Shown in pieces: positions 19,391-30,089 of a stretch of DNA of 64,000 bases. Numbering within the stretch: the first letter of the stretch is position 1; the number at the start of each line of letters is the position of its first letter. The stretch lies in assembly GCF_014638915.1 (NCBI RefSeq), contig NZ_BMFQ01000003.1, positions 682,001 through 746,000 of the forward strand, read 5' to 3'. This stretch comes from Xanthomarina arctica (lineage in GTDB: Bacteria; Bacteroidota; Bacteroidia; Flavobacteriales; Flavobacteriaceae). The position numbers and the translations under genes were made by a program. The notes beneath the pieces are model-generated. The model worked only from the letters and a program-made list of their open reading frames with translations, did not search any database and was not told where the DNA came from.

Positions 19391-20320
19391 ATGTTTTTAC
19401 TTAAGTTCGATTGGAATCCAATCTCTGGAATTGATATTATTGGAAATTTCAAACTTCATTTTTATAGTGTTATGTGGATTACCGCCTTCATGTTAGGATG
19501 GTATATTATGAAACGTATTTTTGTCAAAGACAAAATAAAGCTAGAATATTTAGATCCTTTATTTATTTACACGGTTTTTGCTACCATGCTTGGGGCACGT
19601 TTGGGACATGTTATATTTTATCAATCGGAATTAATTTCTCAAGATTTCTTTAGCATCTTTCTACCATTTCGTTTTCATCCAGAATTTGAATTCACAGGGT
19701 TTCAAGGTTTAGCCAGTCATGGTGCTGCTATAGGAATTATTGTAGGTATGTATTTATATAGAAGAAAATATAAGTATAAATCTTTAATGTGGATTTTAGA
19801 TCGTGTTGTTATTCCAGTAGCTTCGGGTGCTGTTTTTATCCGAATTGGGAATTTTATTAATTCTGAAATCATAGGTAAAGTTACAGATTCCGCTTTTGGA
19901 GTTCGTTTTATACAAGATGAATATAGTCCAGGAGAAGCCATGCAACTTACAGGCATGAAAACACCCAGAGCCGCATATGATGCTATTGCTAATAATCCGC
20001 AATTTCAAGAATTATTGCAAGCCGTTCCCTTTAGGCATCCAGCACAATTATACGAAGCTTTTTGTTATATTTTTGTATTCTTAATCTTATGGTATTTTTA
20101 TTCTAAAACCAATAAAGGAAATCAGACAGGATTTTTGTTTGGCTTGTTTCTAGTTTTATTATGGACTGTACGTTTATTTGTAGAGTTTGTAAAAGAACCT
20201 CAAGGTGAAGAATATATTACTTTTATGGGCCTAAACACAGGACAAATGTTAAGTATTCCTTTTATAATTATTGGACTTTATTTTATGTTCGGTTATAAAC
20301 CCAAAGCAGAAAATAGCTAA
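19391..20320 (+). CDS. lgt: prolipoprotein diacylglyceryl transferase
   Basis: Lgt moves diacylglycerol from phosphatidylglycerol to the lipobox Cys of lipoprotein precursors in the inner membrane. The 309-residue protein has about seven membrane segments. The conserved stretch GLASHGAAIGI, the Lgt signature IRIGNFINSEIIG and HPAQLYEA are all visible. The next gene, a DUF192 lipoprotein, begins one base after the stop codon, so the two form an operon. Several lipoproteins in this window would be its substrates. Confidence 0.96.
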   Translation: MFLLKFDWNPISGIDIIGNFKLHFYSVMWITAFMLGWYIMKRIFVKDKIKLEYLDPLFIYTVFATMLGARLGHVIFYQSELISQDFFSIFLPFRFHPEFEFTGFQGLASHGAAIGIIVGMYLYRRKYKYKSLMWILDRVVIPVASGAVFIRIGNFINSEIIGKVTDSAFGVRFIQDEYSPGEAMQLTGMKTPRAAYDAIANNPQFQELLQAVPFRHPAQLYEAFCYIFVFLILWYFYSKTNKGNQTGFLFGLFLVLLWTVRLFVEFVKEPQGEEYITFMGLNTGQMLSIPFIIIGLYFMFGYKPKAENS

Positions 20321-20321
20321 T

Positions 20322-20831
20322 ATGACTTTCAAAATAAAACACACATTCTCATTTGTTTTAGCACTTAGCATCATTACAACAAGTGTTATAACTTCTTGTA
20401 AAGACGATAAAAAGGTTATAAAGACTACCGAAGTTTCATTTAAAAAAGAAGGAGAATTAACTCTTTATAAATTAGCAACAGACTCGATTATTACAAAATT
20501 AGATATTGAAATAGCCGACAATGAATATGATACGCAAACAGGATTGATGTACCGGAATTCCATGAAGGAAGATCGAGGGATGTTATTTGTGTTTCCAGAT
20601 TCGCAACCGCGTTCCTTTTATATGAAAAACACAAAATTTGCCTTAGACCTTATCTATTTGGATGCTAATAAAAACATTGTGAGCTTTCAAGAAAACGCTG
20701 AGCCGATGAATGAAAGTTCTTTACCATCGAATGCTCCTGCTCAATATGTTTTAGAAGTAAATGCGGGATTGGTAAATAAATGGGGACTGCAAGTTGGTGA
20801 TAAGATGGAATTTTCAGCAAGTAATCAGTAG
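20322..20831 (+). CDS. DUF192 lipoprotein
   Basis: I place the start at the ATG at 20322, one base after lgt; a longer frame from a TTG inside lgt would bury the signal peptide. The 169-residue product then opens with a lipoprotein signal ending VITSC|KDDKK. The DUF192 domain follows (about 55-165), with the typical TGLMYRNSM, DRGMLFVFP and FYMKNTKFALDLIYLD motifs. The function of DUF192 is not established. Linkage to lgt fits an envelope location. Confidence 0.88.
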   Translation: MTFKIKHTFSFVLALSIITTSVITSCKDDKKVIKTTEVSFKKEGELTLYKLATDSIITKLDIEIADNEYDTQTGLMYRNSMKEDRGMLFVFPDSQPRSFYMKNTKFALDLIYLDANKNIVSFQENAEPMNESSLPSNAPAQYVLEVNAGLVNKWGLQVGDKMEFSASNQ

Positions 20832-21250
20832 TGTTTAGTGTTTGGGAAAAATTTTAAAAATACTATTCCAAACTAATTCATTTTTATTGTGCACATTCAA
20901 GTTTTAAATATAATTTGAAAGCAAATAATTATAGTTTTAGCCTTTAACATACAAATGGCTAATCAGAAGTAAATGTTTCCTTTAAACCTATTGAATAAGA
21001 CTTTAAATCAAACTTTCTACATGTTTAAATAAAGCTTGAGCTGTCCTAAACACAAATAACATCAATCCATACTTAATTAGGTTGAAAGTCACCTTACAAG
21101 CTTAAAACAAGACCTGAAAGCAAATATTAGAAGTCATAGTCTTCCATAAATAAAAATGTCACTCCTAGTTAGGTTTTCATTAAGTCTAGGAATTGTTTTT
21201 AAGCCATTCTTCCTTAACCATATCTTTCTATATAAAAACAAATACATAAA
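20832..21250. other. gene-free interval before secDF terminator
   Basis: No coding region, RNA gene or repeat is recognisable in these 419 bp. Both strands are interrupted by stops in all frames. Patches such as TTAAGTCTAGGAATTG give no family match by eye. It could be eroded DNA between convergent genes. Confidence 0.45.
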
Positions 21251-21281
21251 GACCTTTCAGGTTTTAAAAACCTGAAAGGTC
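21251..21281. repeat. perfect 31-base palindrome (probable bidirectional terminator)
   Basis: Arms of 15 bp, starting GACCTTTCAGG and ending CCTGAAAGGTC, surround a single central base. It lacks a good T run on either side. It sits 23 nt from the secDF terminator and has the same CCTTTCAG core, so it may be a duplicate of it or may serve the plus-strand DUF192 transcript. Confidence 0.6.
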
Positions 21282-21303
21282 TGATGAAATTTATATAAAC
21301 AAC

Positions 21304-21339
21304 AAAAAAGCCTTTCAGTTTAAACTGAAAGGCTTTTTT
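21304..21339 (-). terminator. Rho-independent terminator of secDF
   Basis: A perfect 36-base palindrome AAAAAAGCCTTTCAGTTT and its complement provides a strong stem and T runs on both strands. It is 20 nt after the secDF stop codon. Confidence 0.92.
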
Positions 21340-21359
21340 TATATCTTTTAAAAAGAGAA

Positions 21360-24356
21360 TTAAGCTTTCGCTTCTTCTAAAGCTTCTAATTCTTCTGGAG
21401 TTTTATCTCTTAAAGAATCTGCAGCATTTCCTCTTTTAACAGAGTCGTACATAACTGGAGTTGCAATAAATAATGATGAGTAAGTACCTACTACCACACC
21501 AACAATTAATGCAAACATAAATCCTCTAATAGAATCTCCACCAAAAATGAAGATAGCTAATAATACAACCAATGTTGTTAATGAGGTATTTAAGGTTCTA
21601 CTTAACGTACTACTTAAAGAAGCATTAATTACTTTCTCTAAAGGCCAATTTGTGTGTTCGTTAAAGAATTCACGAATTCTATCGAATACCACCACCGTAT
21701 CATTCAGAGAGTAACCAATTACTGTTAGTATTGCCGCAATAAATGCCTGATCGACTTCCATTGCAAAAGGCATGAATTTATATGTTAAAGAGAAAACTCC
21801 TAATACAATTATAACATCATGGAATACTGCCACAACTGCTCCTAAAGAGAATTGCCATCTTTTAAATCGAGACAAGATATAAAGGAATACTACGATTAAT
21901 GAACCTAGAATTGCCCAGAAAGATTCCTTTTTAATATCATCCGCAATAGTTGGACTTACTTTATAGTATTTCATTAGACCAACGGTTTTATGCTCGTCAT
22001 CACTAATAAAATCTTCATAAGTTACACCTTCTAAATGTGGTTGTAAAGCCACAAATAAAGAGTTTCTTAATTCTTCATCTATTGCATTATCCGTTTCGTC
22101 AACTTTATATTTTGTTGTAATTTTTAACTGATTTGAACTACCAAATGTTTTAGCATCTGCACTTCCAAACACTGCAGGATCTGAAAGCAGGCTTGTAATT
22201 TCAGAAGAACTTACATCTTGCGCAAAACGCACTTGATACGTTCTACCTCCAACAAAATCCACACCTTGATCTATACCATTTGTAAATAAAGAACCTAAGC
22301 TTAATACAATAGCAATTCCAGAAATAATGTAAGCAATCTTACGTTTCTTTAAGAAATCTATATTGATATTTCTAAATAAGTTTTTAGTAAGACTTGTAGA
22401 GAAATCTAATTTTCCTCCTCTTCCAACATACCAATCAACAATTAATCTAGTAATAAAGATAGCAGTAAATAAAGAAGTAGCAATACCAATTAATAAGGTA
22501 GTTGCGAATCCTTTAATAGGTCCTGTTCCAAAGATAAATAAAATCAATGCTGTTAAACCAGTTGTAATGTTGGCATCTAAAATAGAAGACAAGGCATTAC
22601 TAAATCCATCTTGAATAGATTCTTTCTGACTTTTCCCTTTCGCGAGCTCCTCTCGAATACGCTCAAAGATAAGTACGTTTGCATCTACAGACATACCAAT
22701 AGTTAATACGATACCTGCAATACCAGGAAGTGTTAAAACAGCTCCTAATCCAGATAACACACCAAATATTAATAAGATGTTAAGCGCCATTGCGATATCT
22801 GCAAATAAACCTGCTTTTCCGTAATATAAAATCATCCATATTAACACTAAAGAAAGTGCAATCATGAAAGACATTTTACCACTATCAATAGCTTCTTGTC
22901 CTAAAGATGGTCCAACTACTTCACCTTGAATAATATCTGCAGAAGCAGGTAATTTACCAGCACGTAATACGTTTGCTAAATCCGTTGCTTCATTTAATGA
23001 GAATTGACCTGAAATCTGAGAGTTTCCTCCAGAAATAGCTCCTGTAGTAACTCCTGGCGCAGAATACACCACGTTATCAAGAACAATAGCAATATAACTT
23101 CCTTGAGCAAATGCTTTTCCAGTCATTTCTTCCCAAATTTTAGCGCCCTTAGCATTCATTTGCATGGATACTACTGGCTTACTAGTTGGTCCGTAATCTT
23201 GACGAGCATCTGTAACAACAGCACCACTTAATGGTGGTACATTATCTCTATTTCCTATTAAGGCATATAAATCTGCTATTTCGCTATCTTTTTCTGGTTT
23301 CCCAAAAACAAATTTCACGTCACGCATTTCTGCAGGAATCAACGCTCTTACTTGAGGCATATTTAAATACCCTAAAACTTTTGCTTCATCCTTTATAGCA
23401 AATTGTGCTACAATTGGACCACCTTGGTAACCAAAACCTCTAATTAATTCTCCTATTGGATTGTTTTCAACACTTAAAGAATCTGGATCGTCACCTAATA
23501 AATCGGCGATTTTATCATTTTCAGAATCTTGAGATTCTACAACAACGTCTTCTATTGCTGTTTCATCTTCTAAAGTTTCAAGGCCTTTGATTAATTCGTT
23601 AGCTTGGTTTAAGAAGCCCATAAATTGTTCTCCTTTGTAGGTATCCCAAAATTCTAATTGTGCAGTACTTTGAAGTAATTTAAGAGCTCTTTCCTTGTCT
23701 TTTACACCAGGAAGTTCTACTAAAATACGTCCAGAGTTTCCTAAACGTTGAATACTTGGTGATGTTACACCAAATTCGTCAATACGTTTACGTAACACTT
23801 CGAATGCAGAAACAATAGACTCATCGATTTTTCTAGAAATGATAGGTTTTACCTGATCATCAGACATATCGAAAGTTATTTCTTCACTTAAAGATCTATT
23901 AGCAAAAATATCTGGAGAAGCTAATTTAGTATCTCCTTTAATAGCATCGAATGCTACATAGAAATCCTCTAAATAAGTGTTTTGACTGTTTTTCTGAAGC
24001 TCTGAAGCATCATCTAAAGCCCTATTGAAAACTGGGTTTTTGCTGTAATTCGATAATCCTTTTAAGATATCTTTTACAGATACTTGAAGAATAACACTAA
24101 CACCACCTTTAAGGTCAAGACCAAGATTCATGGCATTTTCCTTAACTTCACTGTAAGTATAATCTGCAATACCTAAGTTATAAACATTAACGTTAGCTAA
24201 TGAATCTAAATACTGACGTTCCTTTACGTCATCACCATTTGCATATACAATTGCATCGTCATCTATACTGTTTGCCTTAAATGTAAAAGACAATTGGTAA
24301 ATACTTACCAAACCAAATAAAATTGCAAATAGCTTTACTAATCCTTTATTCTGCAT
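21360..24356 (-). CDS. secDF: fused protein translocase subunit SecDF
   Basis: SecDF uses the proton gradient to help pull proteins through SecYEG. The 998 residues contain SecD (signature LGLDLKGGVSVILQV near residue 75, large P1 domain, then six membrane segments with GTIGLTL-like ALTLPGIAGIVLTIGMSVDANVLI) fused to SecF (GVDFVGGRTYQV near 700, and GYSLNDTVVVFDRIRE). Fusion is the normal arrangement in Bacteroidota. The first membrane segment is at about 8-26. It is monocistronic, with its own strong terminator. Confidence 0.97.
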   Translation of the reverse strand: MQNKGLVKLFAILFGLVSIYQLSFTFKANSIDDDAIVYANGDDVKERQYLDSLANVNVYNLGIADYTYSEVKENAMNLGLDLKGGVSVILQVSVKDILKGLSNYSKNPVFNRALDDASELQKNSQNTYLEDFYVAFDAIKGDTKLASPDIFANRSLSEEITFDMSDDQVKPIISRKIDESIVSAFEVLRKRIDEFGVTSPSIQRLGNSGRILVELPGVKDKERALKLLQSTAQLEFWDTYKGEQFMGFLNQANELIKGLETLEDETAIEDVVVESQDSENDKIADLLGDDPDSLSVENNPIGELIRGFGYQGGPIVAQFAIKDEAKVLGYLNMPQVRALIPAEMRDVKFVFGKPEKDSEIADLYALIGNRDNVPPLSGAVVTDARQDYGPTSKPVVSMQMNAKGAKIWEEMTGKAFAQGSYIAIVLDNVVYSAPGVTTGAISGGNSQISGQFSLNEATDLANVLRAGKLPASADIIQGEVVGPSLGQEAIDSGKMSFMIALSLVLIWMILYYGKAGLFADIAMALNILLIFGVLSGLGAVLTLPGIAGIVLTIGMSVDANVLIFERIREELAKGKSQKESIQDGFSNALSSILDANITTGLTALILFIFGTGPIKGFATTLLIGIATSLFTAIFITRLIVDWYVGRGGKLDFSTSLTKNLFRNINIDFLKKRKIAYIISGIAIVLSLGSLFTNGIDQGVDFVGGRTYQVRFAQDVSSSEITSLLSDPAVFGSADAKTFGSSNQLKITTKYKVDETDNAIDEELRNSLFVALQPHLEGVTYEDFISDDEHKTVGLMKYYKVSPTIADDIKKESFWAILGSLIVVFLYILSRFKRWQFSLGAVVAVFHDVIIVLGVFSLTYKFMPFAMEVDQAFIAAILTVIGYSLNDTVVVFDRIREFFNEHTNWPLEKVINASLSSTLSRTLNTSLTTLVVLLAIFIFGGDSIRGFMFALIVGVVVGTYSSLFIATPVMYDSVKRGNAADSLRDKTPEELEALEEAKA

Positions 24357-24454
24357 TATTTATTAAATTAATTAGTTCTCTTGTTGATATTTTTAAAAAC
24401 GAGCAAATATATATCTTCTATACTTATTTAACAAAATGTTTGAGACATATAACA

Positions 24455-24487
24455 AAAAAAAACAGCTTAAAAAGCTGTTTTTTTTAT
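24455..24487 (-). terminator. Rho-independent terminator of the DUF4412 gene
   Basis: AAAACAGCTT/AAGCTGTTTT around a three-base loop is flanked by A and T runs. It lies 20 nt after the DUF4412 stop codon and would end the mdh-DUF4412 transcript. Confidence 0.88.
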
Positions 24488-24505
24488 AATACTAAAAATG
24501 TTGAC

Positions 24506-25168
24506 TTACATACCTTGTAACTTGTCCGTTTTTTCGTAACCCTCTGGAGGTGTCATATCAAATTTATCATCAGGTACAGTTTCTTTTTTAATTTCTGTAA
24601 CTTCTTGGATAATGGTTAAATCCATTCCCATCTGACTCATGCTCATAGCCAAATACATAGGATATCCGTTTAAATCGGCTCCCATCATTGTAGATTGTTG
24701 TGAAAGCGCACTTACTTTGTCTGTTGTGTACACATCCATTTTTACAGTCACGCCTTCTTTATTTATTTCAACAAGATATTGTTGACATTCGTATCCAAGA
24801 ATCGTTTTAGTTAGGTCTCCTTTAGTAACAACAACATCTTTGGTATCTTCTGCCGAAGGCTCCATAGTGTTAAGCACATACTTTTTGCCTAAAGCTTGAT
24901 TATTCAAGGACATAAACATCTGGTTGTTATCTTTATCCATAATAGCTACTGAAGAACCAGTCATGAAATTATTAGTTTCAGAACGGGTTTTATTTCCTTT
25001 AAAATAAGTGGTTGTTACAATATCTCCAATCATTGCTAATTGCCCTTGTAACTCGGCATTATCAGTAGACATGGTTTGCTTAGACAACACAACGCCTTCA
25101 GTAATTGCTTCTTGAGAAAAACCAACACTTGAAATGGCAACGCACAGTATAAATAATATTTTTTTCAT
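24506..25168 (-). CDS. DUF4412 exported protein
   Basis: The 220-residue protein has a signal peptide (about 1-18, ending VGFSQ). The body resembles DUF4412, with the stretch KGNKTRSETNNF, a Met-rich middle (MSLNNQ, LAMSMSQMGMD) and an ending with DDKFDMTPPEGYEK. No catalytic residues can be pointed to and the family has no known function. It is 33 nt downstream of mdh on the same strand and shares its terminator, so it is probably cotranscribed, although no link to malate metabolism is obvious. Confidence 0.8.
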   Translation of the reverse strand: MKKILFILCVAISSVGFSQEAITEGVVLSKQTMSTDNAELQGQLAMIGDIVTTTYFKGNKTRSETNNFMTGSSVAIMDKDNNQMFMSLNNQALGKKYVLNTMEPSAEDTKDVVVTKGDLTKTILGYECQQYLVEINKEGVTVKMDVYTTDKVSALSQQSTMMGADLNGYPMYLAMSMSQMGMDLTIIQEVTEIKKETVPDDKFDMTPPEGYEKTDKLQGM

Positions 25169-25201
25169 CTTTTTAAATTGTTTTAGGTTAAATTAAGAAT
25201 T

Positions 25202-26128
25202 CTATAATTCTAGTAAACCATTAGTTTTTCTAACAGCTTCTGCGCTTTCAAGCATGTTTGCTTTTTCGGCATCGTTTAAATCTATTTCAACTATTTTTTC
25301 AATTCCGTTTTTTCCAAGAATAACAGGAACCCCTAAACAAATATCTTTCATGCCATATTCACCTTCAAGAAAAACCGAACAAGGGAACATTTTCATTTGA
25401 TTGCAAGCAATAGCTTGAACCATACTGCTTACAGCCGCTCCAGGAGCATACCAAGCCGATGTACCTAACAATTTAGTAAGCGTAGCTCCACCAACCTTCG
25501 TATCTTCTTTAACTTGCTCTAAACGATCTGCAGATAAAAAATTTGTTACTGGAAAAGAATTTCTTGTTGCTAATCTTGTTAAAGGAATCATTCCTGTATC
25601 ACTATGACCACCAAGAACCATTCCATCAACATCACTTATTGGGGCTCCTAAAGCTTCAGCTAATCTGTATTTAAAACGTGCAGAATCTAAAGCGCCACCC
25701 ATTCCAATAACTCTTTGCTTTGGTAATCCTGTTGATTTAGCTGCTAAATAAGCCATGGTATCCATTGGATTACTTACAACAATAAGGATAGTATTTGGAG
25801 AATGTTTTACTAAACTAGAAGAAACAGCTTTTACAATTCCTGCGTTAATTCCAATTAATTCTTCACGAGTCATTCCCGGTTTTCTAGGAATTCCAGAAGT
25901 AATTACACAAACATCACTATCTGCAGTTGCCGAATAATCGTTAGTAATTCCTGTAATTTTTGTATCGAATCCATTTAATGAAGCTGTTTGCATTAAATCC
26001 ATAGCTTTACCTTCAGCAAAACCTTCTTTAATATCTAATAAAACGACTTCTGAAGCAAAATTTTTAATTGCTATGTATTCTGCACAACTTGCTCCTACTG
26101 CTCCTGCTCCAACTACTGTTACTTTCAT
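25202..26128 (-). CDS. mdh: malate dehydrogenase (NAD-dependent, LDH-like type)
   Basis: This TCA-cycle enzyme interconverts malate and oxaloacetate. The 308-residue protein shows the NAD-binding start VVGAGAVGASCAEYI, the substrate loop GIPRKPGMTREEL with its two Arg, NPMDTMAY, and the catalytic His in LGGHSDTGMIP. Arg in the substrate loop favours malate over lactate. It heads a probable two-gene transcript with the DUF4412 gene and has a -7 box 41 nt upstream. Confidence 0.96.
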   Translation of the reverse strand: MKVTVVGAGAVGASCAEYIAIKNFASEVVLLDIKEGFAEGKAMDLMQTASLNGFDTKITGITNDYSATADSDVCVITSGIPRKPGMTREELIGINAGIVKAVSSSLVKHSPNTILIVVSNPMDTMAYLAAKSTGLPKQRVIGMGGALDSARFKYRLAEALGAPISDVDGMVLGGHSDTGMIPLTRLATRNSFPVTNFLSADRLEQVKEDTKVGGATLTKLLGTSAWYAPGAAVSSMVQAIACNQMKMFPCSVFLEGEYGMKDICLGVPVILGKNGIEKIVEIDLNDAEKANMLESAEAVRKTNGLLEL

Positions 26129-26168
26129 AATATATTGTATTTTAAATTTGTGTTGTTTTTAATGATAA

Positions 26169-26176
26169 CAAAAGTA
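26169..26176 (-). promoter_or_regulatory. -7 box of mdh
   Basis: The minus strand reads TACTTTTG, matching TAnnTTTG, with a predicted start about 33 nt before the mdh ATG. It lies just upstream of the gyrB terminator region. Confidence 0.45.
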
Positions 26177-26194
26177 CTAATTATTTTGTGTTAA

Positions 26195-26229
26195 AATAAA
26201 AAAGTGCAAGATTTAAACTCTTGCACTTT
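26195..26229 (-). terminator. Rho-independent terminator of gyrB
   Basis: A 10-bp stem AAAGTGCAAG/CTTGCACTTT (26201-26210 with 26220-26229) has a nine-base loop and is followed on the minus strand by T residues. It is 25 nt past the gyrB stop. Confidence 0.88.
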
Positions 26230-26254
26230 AATTATCTTTTATATACTTAAAAGT

Positions 26255-28216
<1,962 letters not shown>

Positions 28217-28238
28217 TTATTTTTATTGTTTGTTTAGA

Positions 28239-28318
28239 CCCCGTTCTTCAACGGGATTAATTCAACTTTCTAAATTTTATTCGTCTCAGCGACTTGAAAA
28301 TTCAGAGTTTCATTAACA
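28239..28318. repeat. dispersed imperfect palindrome in the probable gyrB leader
   Basis: A copy of the same element as at 1182: short hairpin CCCGTT/AACGGG, then a longer imperfect hairpin with arms beginning ATTAATTCAACTTTCTAAATTTT-like and ending GAAAATTCAGAGTTTCATTAA. It lies between the predicted gyrB promoter (28356-28363) and the gyrB ATG, so it would be transcribed as part of the leader. Confidence 0.7.
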
Positions 28319-28355
28319 TAAAAAAAGATGCTAGAGGCATCCTTTTGAATACAAA

Positions 28356-28363
28356 CAAAGATA
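28356..28363 (-). promoter_or_regulatory. -7 box of gyrB
   Basis: The minus strand reads TATCTTTG, preceded by TTTGTTTG. The predicted transcript starts near 28350, giving a leader of about 145 nt. The leader begins with a small hairpin (GATGC/GCATC around 28326-28342) followed by seven T, then the palindromic element. The rest of the 378-bp gap, 28364-28582, shows nothing else recognisable. Confidence 0.45.
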
Positions 28364-28582
28364 CAAACAAATAAGGCTTTTAAAAAGCATTTTAACGAAT
28401 ATCGTCTATTTTTATCAACATTTGTTAATTACATTAAAACGTCTCAGAAAGCCTTAAAACACCTTTAAAATAGATTTTGATGATTTATTTCTAAATGTCA
28501 AAACACAAAAACAGCAATCGTTGATGTGAGGTGATTTATTGAATTTAAAGGATTCCTATTTTGACTCATTTTTCGGAAGCAT

Positions 28583-29359
28583 TTAATCATTTTTAATAGT
28601 TTTCAATTCTTTATCAATTATTTCTAATATTTCAGAGATTAGATTCATTAAATCCTTTTGAATAATATGTCGCAAATCTTCTAATTGTGTTTTATTATAC
28701 AAATGACCAAAAAAAGCTTTTTGCTCAAATAAGAATTTTATGGCTTCTGCTTCTTTGGCTCTATCTGAATTTTGTTCTAATTCTATCCGATCTCTTAATT
28801 GCGGAACGGACAAGGTAAGCAATATGGGTTCAGCAATTATTTGTAATCTGTTTAGGAGAAACATACTTGTTTCCTGATCTTCAAACCCAGCATTTAGTAT
28901 GGAAAAATATTCAGCCAACAATCTATTAAGTTCGCCATTTTTAATTAAGTCAGAATCTCCAGTATTTATTAAAGCATCATAAGCTCCTGTTACCAACTCA
29001 GCTCTGTACCATGAAAAAGCACCATATTCAACATACATTTTTATAGAATCATTAATAGGCATGGGTATTTTGTTTTCATAAACAGAAATTAAAGAAATAC
29101 TTCGTGCCAAAGAATTTTTCTGCATCATCAACGTATGTTGCAGTCGTTTTTCAGATTCTTTAAAATCGGATTTTAAGGAACGTAAAATAACATGTTCTTG
29201 ATTTGTTCTTTTACGATTTTCATTCCAATTATTAATCTGAAGCGCGATAAGAATACCAATGACTACAAGAATAATTTCTCCAATGGCGTATTTGAAGTAT
29301 TTGCCTGTTTGATTTTTCATGAGTAATGATTTTCTGATATGTCTAAAAAATTTAATCAT
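28583..29359 (-). CDS. DUF6090 family membrane protein (copy 1)
   Basis: This is a 258-residue single-pass protein of unknown function. Residues 1-24 are a basic amphipathic segment starting MIKFFRHIRKSLL, with the motif TGKYFKYAIGEI at about 18-29. Residues 25-42 are the membrane helix (AIGEIILVVIGILIALQI), followed by the family's NNWNENR. The remaining 210 residues are predicted mostly helical, probably outside the cytoplasm, and share little identity with the neighbouring copies. It is the last gene of the cluster and starts one base after copy 2 ends. Confidence 0.85.
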   Translation of the reverse strand: MIKFFRHIRKSLLMKNQTGKYFKYAIGEIILVVIGILIALQINNWNENRKRTNQEHVILRSLKSDFKESEKRLQHTLMMQKNSLARSISLISVYENKIPMPINDSIKMYVEYGAFSWYRAELVTGAYDALINTGDSDLIKNGELNRLLAEYFSILNAGFEDQETSMFLLNRLQIIAEPILLTLSVPQLRDRIELEQNSDRAKEAEAIKFLFEQKAFFGHLYNKTQLEDLRHIIQKDLMNLISEILEIIDKELKTIKND

Positions 29360-29360
29360 G

Positions 29361-30089
29361 TTATGCCTTTTCTAATTTTATTTTTAATTCTTCTGTGATT
29401 TCTTTTAGTGCTGGTATCATCCCATTTAGCATTCTTACGTAATTATTATAAATTAATTGATAGCTACTAATCACGCGATGCCTATATTCAGAATTGTATA
29501 GAAAATAATCTTGCAACTCTTTACTGCTATTATCTTGCATGATGGTTTTACCCATGTATTCAGGATACCAACTGTAGTTATCTCTAAATTTATATATTAA
29601 ATCTTCACTTTCCTGATTGATCCTTTTTTCAAAACCATTAATCAATAAAATCTCCATATTAGCATAGACATCTATTATTTCTAGTGACAAACTATCTTTA
29701 ACATTCAATGTTTTTAATTGATTGACTCCTGTCATATTTAGGCTTGTAGCCACACCAAAAGTTGTTAACATTCTAGATAATCCTACATCGAATAAATCTG
29801 GGGTTATAGAATCGTTAATCACTTTTTTAAAGATATATTCTATGCCATTGTAATATTCTAAATTAGTAGTCAACTCTTGAATATCGTTTTCAATATCGGT
29901 TAGCGTGCGTTCATAAACTGAAATGAGTTGTTCTTGTTTGAGTCTTTTTTCATTCCAATTATTAATTTGAAGTGCAATGAGAATTCCAATGACTACAAGA
30001 ATAATTTCGCCAATGGCGTATTTGAGGTACTTGCCTGTTTTATTTTGTTCCATGAGATTGTATCGTAATTTTCTAAAGAATTTAATCAT
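29361..30089 (-). CDS. DUF6090 family membrane protein (copy 2)
   Basis: A 242-residue paralogue with the same N-terminal block: MIKFFRKLRYNLMEQN, then TGKYLKYAIGEI, a membrane helix at about 25-42, and NNWNEKR. The C-terminal part is helical and distinct from the other copies. Its start overlaps the end of copy 3 by 8 bp, which implies translational coupling. Its opening residues closely resemble those left in the pseudogene at 32687-32898. Function unknown. Confidence 0.85.
   Translation of the reverse strand: MIKFFRKLRYNLMEQNKTGKYLKYAIGEIILVVIGILIALQINNWNEKRLKQEQLISVYERTLTDIENDIQELTTNLEYYNGIEYIFKKVINDSITPDLFDVGLSRMLTTFGVATSLNMTGVNQLKTLNVKDSLSLEIIDVYANMEILLINGFEKRINQESEDLIYKFRDNYSWYPEYMGKTIMQDNSSKELQDYFLYNSEYRHRVISSYQLIYNNYVRMLNGMIPALKEITEELKIKLEKA

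Noticed and set aside
20832-21250. Decayed coding region before secDF
   Set aside because: Short frames on the plus strand match no family I recognise and no regular pattern was found; left as an empty interval.
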